From the NCBI GenBank assembly GCA_024763435.1, contig JANTFN010000136.1, positions 1 through 5,455 on the forward strand: a stretch of 5,455 nt of DNA, given 5' to 3'. Below are positions 4,245 to 5,455 of this stretch, piece by piece (within the stretch, counting starts at the first letter, position 1; every line of letters begins with the position of its first letter). The notes under the pieces were generated by a model that was given only the letters and a program-made list of their open reading frames with translations, ran no database searches and was not told where the DNA came from. The translations under genes were made by a program, and so were the position numbers. The DNA comes from Thermodesulfobacteriota bacterium. GTDB lineage: Bacteria > Desulfobacterota > S145-22.

Positions 4245-4994
4245 ATCTATTTTTTCCTCCGGCCGGAAACGAATACCTATATCGATTGACTTTTTCCTGA
4301 TGGCGCGGGGAAAAGCGGGAAAAGGGGCAGCTTGTTTGATCGCCCTGATGGCGGATGCGTCGAAAGTTTTGTTTCCGGAGCCTTCTTCGAGGTGGATATC
4401 TGAAATACTGCCATCGGCATGGATGGTAAAATTCACAATAGCTTCAAGGTCATAGAGATTTTCGATGAGATTTTCGGGGAGGATCCAGCTCCGCATGATC
4501 TGATTTCGGATGGCCGAAAAATAGAGGTTTTTCTCGCCCGGCGTTCCCCCACCGGCGGGTGGGGTTGTCGTTTCTCCCTGCGCCTTTCTCTGACGGACAT
4601 TTCTTTTAATTTTTTCCAGGGCCTTTTTGAGTTGTTCTTCCCGGGGGTTGCGTGTGGCAATGGCGCCTTTTTTAATTCGCCGAATGATTCGCTGCTTTCT
4701 GACAACAACCCGCGCGCGGGGAATGGACCTGACAACGCGCTGCCTGTGAATTTTTACCTTGCTTTTGGTCTTCTGTTTTTGCTGAACAGGGGCTTTACGC
4801 GTTTCCGTGATAAGCGTTACGGGTGTGGGGCCAGGCGTAGAAATCTGAAGAAAATGCCGCCTGTTTAACAATTCTGTGCCGGTCAGGATAGACAGGTGGA
4901 TGATGATAGAGAGAATAATCCAGAAGGTCATTTCCCTGTGCATAATGTCCTGAAATTTTCCGTAAACGGCTTTTGTCACGCGGTGTCTGGCCAT
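4239..4994 (-). CDS. TonB-family energy transducer protein
   Basis: 251 residues from the ATG at 4994. The layout is that of TonB/TolA: a short cytoplasmic start, one membrane span (about 24-40), a long periplasmic linker and a C-terminal TonB domain (about 156-246). The span contains Ser29-x3-His33, the same spacing as the functional Ser16/His20 of E. coli TonB, which supports coupling to an ExbB/ExbD-type proton channel. The C-terminal domain shows R-N-Q-I-M-R-S-W, A-D-G-S-I-S-D-I, S-G-N-K-T-F-D (206-212) and P-F-P-A-F-P (224-229), typical of the family. The linker (66-135) is very rich in Arg and Lys rather than in Pro-Glu/Pro-Lys repeats. The start is uncertain: ATG 4994 overlaps the upstream regulator gene by 19 bases, GTG 4979 makes a GTGA overlap with its stop, and ATG 4943 has AGGA four bases upstream and leaves a short TonB-like N-terminus. 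No exbB, exbD or receptor gene is in the window. Confidence 0.85.
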   Translation of the reverse strand: MARHRVTKAVYGKFQDIMHREMTFWIILSIIIHLSILTGTELLNRRHFLQISTPGPTPVTLITETRKAPVQQKQKTKSKVKIHRQRVVRSIPRARVVVRKQRIIRRIKKGAIATRNPREEQLKKALEKIKRNVRQRKAQGETTTPPAGGGTPGEKNLYFSAIRNQIMRSWILPENLIENLYDLEAIVNFTIHADGSISDIHLEEGSGNKTFDASAIRAIKQAAPFPAFPRAIRKKSIDIGIRFRPEEKIDG

Positions 4995-5455
4995 GCTGAT
5001 TCGTTCAGGGTAAAGGATATAAAATGGCGGGCCATGGGTGAGGCAGGGCCTTTTTTATTTTTGATCATGAAAAATTCACGTTGGATAGGTTGAAAATCAG
5101 ATACTTCAATCGCTTTTAATTGTGTGGCATTTCCCTGGAAATCTGCGACCGATTTTGTGGACAGAAACGAAAGGAACGGGCCGGACCGCATGGTATTGAG
5201 AACCGATGTCGTGCTGCCGAGGACAATCGCAACTTTAAAAGCCTTCCATGAAAGTCCTTTATCATTCAGGACCGCCTCGACGGCCTTTCTTGTTCCCGAC
5301 CCCTGTTCTCTCAGGATGAGAGGGACCTGCTGGAGGTCTTTCAGACGCAGGTTTGTTTTCGTTGAAAGAGGGTGCGCGGTGTTGATAACAGGGACGATGC
5401 GATCCGAGGTAAAGGGGATTGCTTCAAGGAGTTTATGTCTTGGATTTGTACCGAC
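4976..5455 (-). CDS. LysR-type transcriptional regulator, C-terminal part (runs off the right edge)
   Basis: 159 codons of open frame reach the window edge with no stop, ending at TGA 4978-4976; the N-terminal helix-turn-helix lies outside. What is visible is most of a LysR effector-binding domain. From the window edge: T-S-D-R-I-V-P-V-I ... A-H-P-L (16-30), L-K-D-L-Q-Q-V-P-L-I-L (38-48), E-Q-G-S-G-T-R (50-56), L-G-S-T-T-S-V-L (79-86) and I-Q-R-E-F near the end, all in family order. The usual G-L-G-I-S-F-L-S is G-P-F-L-S-F-L-S here (92-99). This type resembles CysB/CysL/YeiE-like regulators, but the ligand cannot be told. It is co-directional with and overlaps or abuts the TonB-like gene, suggesting one transcript; LysR regulators often control neighbouring genes. 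Using the internal ATG at 5191 as the start would wrongly cut the domain in two. Confidence 0.85.
   Translation of the reverse strand, partial: VGTNPRHKLLEAIPFTSDRIVPVINTAHPLSTKTNLRLKDLQQVPLILREQGSGTRKAVEAVLNDKGLSWKAFKVAIVLGSTTSVLNTMRSGPFLSFLSTKSVADFQGNATQLKAIEVSDFQPIQREFFMIKNKKGPASPMARHFISFTLNESAWPDTA

Noticed and set aside
4419..4868. Long plus-strand frame opposite the tonB-like gene
   Set aside because: It is antisense to a protein with clear TonB features, has no ribosome binding site and no recognisable domain.

Overview
The window looks like chromosomal DNA of a Gram-negative, probably anaerobic bacterium. A TonB-type energy transducer implies an outer membrane, and a sodium-pumping decarboxylase operon fits a fermentative, syntrophic or sulfate-reducing lifestyle. 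A Desulfobacterota-like source is my best guess from gene content and from the style of the short intergenic repeats; no marker gene proves it.

Left edge (1-341, minus strand): the first nine codons of a gene that may be an AmrS-like radical SAM protein, preceded by a small J-domain protein. The two overlap by an ATGA junction. At 342-561 lies a compact divergent control region with two strong sigma-70-like promoters, a 13-bp tandem repeat and an inverted repeat.

Centre (562-3682, plus strand): a four-gene operon for a biotin-dependent, Na+-translocating acyl-CoA decarboxylase, most likely methylmalonyl-CoA decarboxylase. The order is carboxyltransferase (alpha), free-standing biotin carrier (gamma), a 38-residue single-span subunit (delta/OadG-like, easily missed) and the membrane Na+ pump (beta). 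The alpha subunit moves CO2 from the acyl-CoA to carrier biotin. The beta subunit decarboxylates carboxybiotin and exports Na+. The tiny subunit probably ties the soluble and membrane parts together. Both accessory subunits are unusually short.

Right of the operon (3691-4244): a GGGCTAA-type heptamer array, then a small two-span membrane protein with a C-terminal zinc ribbon, whose first membrane segment is encoded by two G7 runs. Degenerate short-period repeats follow this gene. Both the array and the G7 pair match the G-quadruplex pattern on the plus strand.

Right edge (4239-5455, minus strand): the C-terminal half of a LysR-type regulator, running in from beyond the window, overlapping or abutting a TonB-family protein that has the Ser-x3-His membrane motif. 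No tRNA, rRNA, CRISPR, transposase or convincing intrinsic terminator was seen, and no gene-free stretch exceeds 300 bases.
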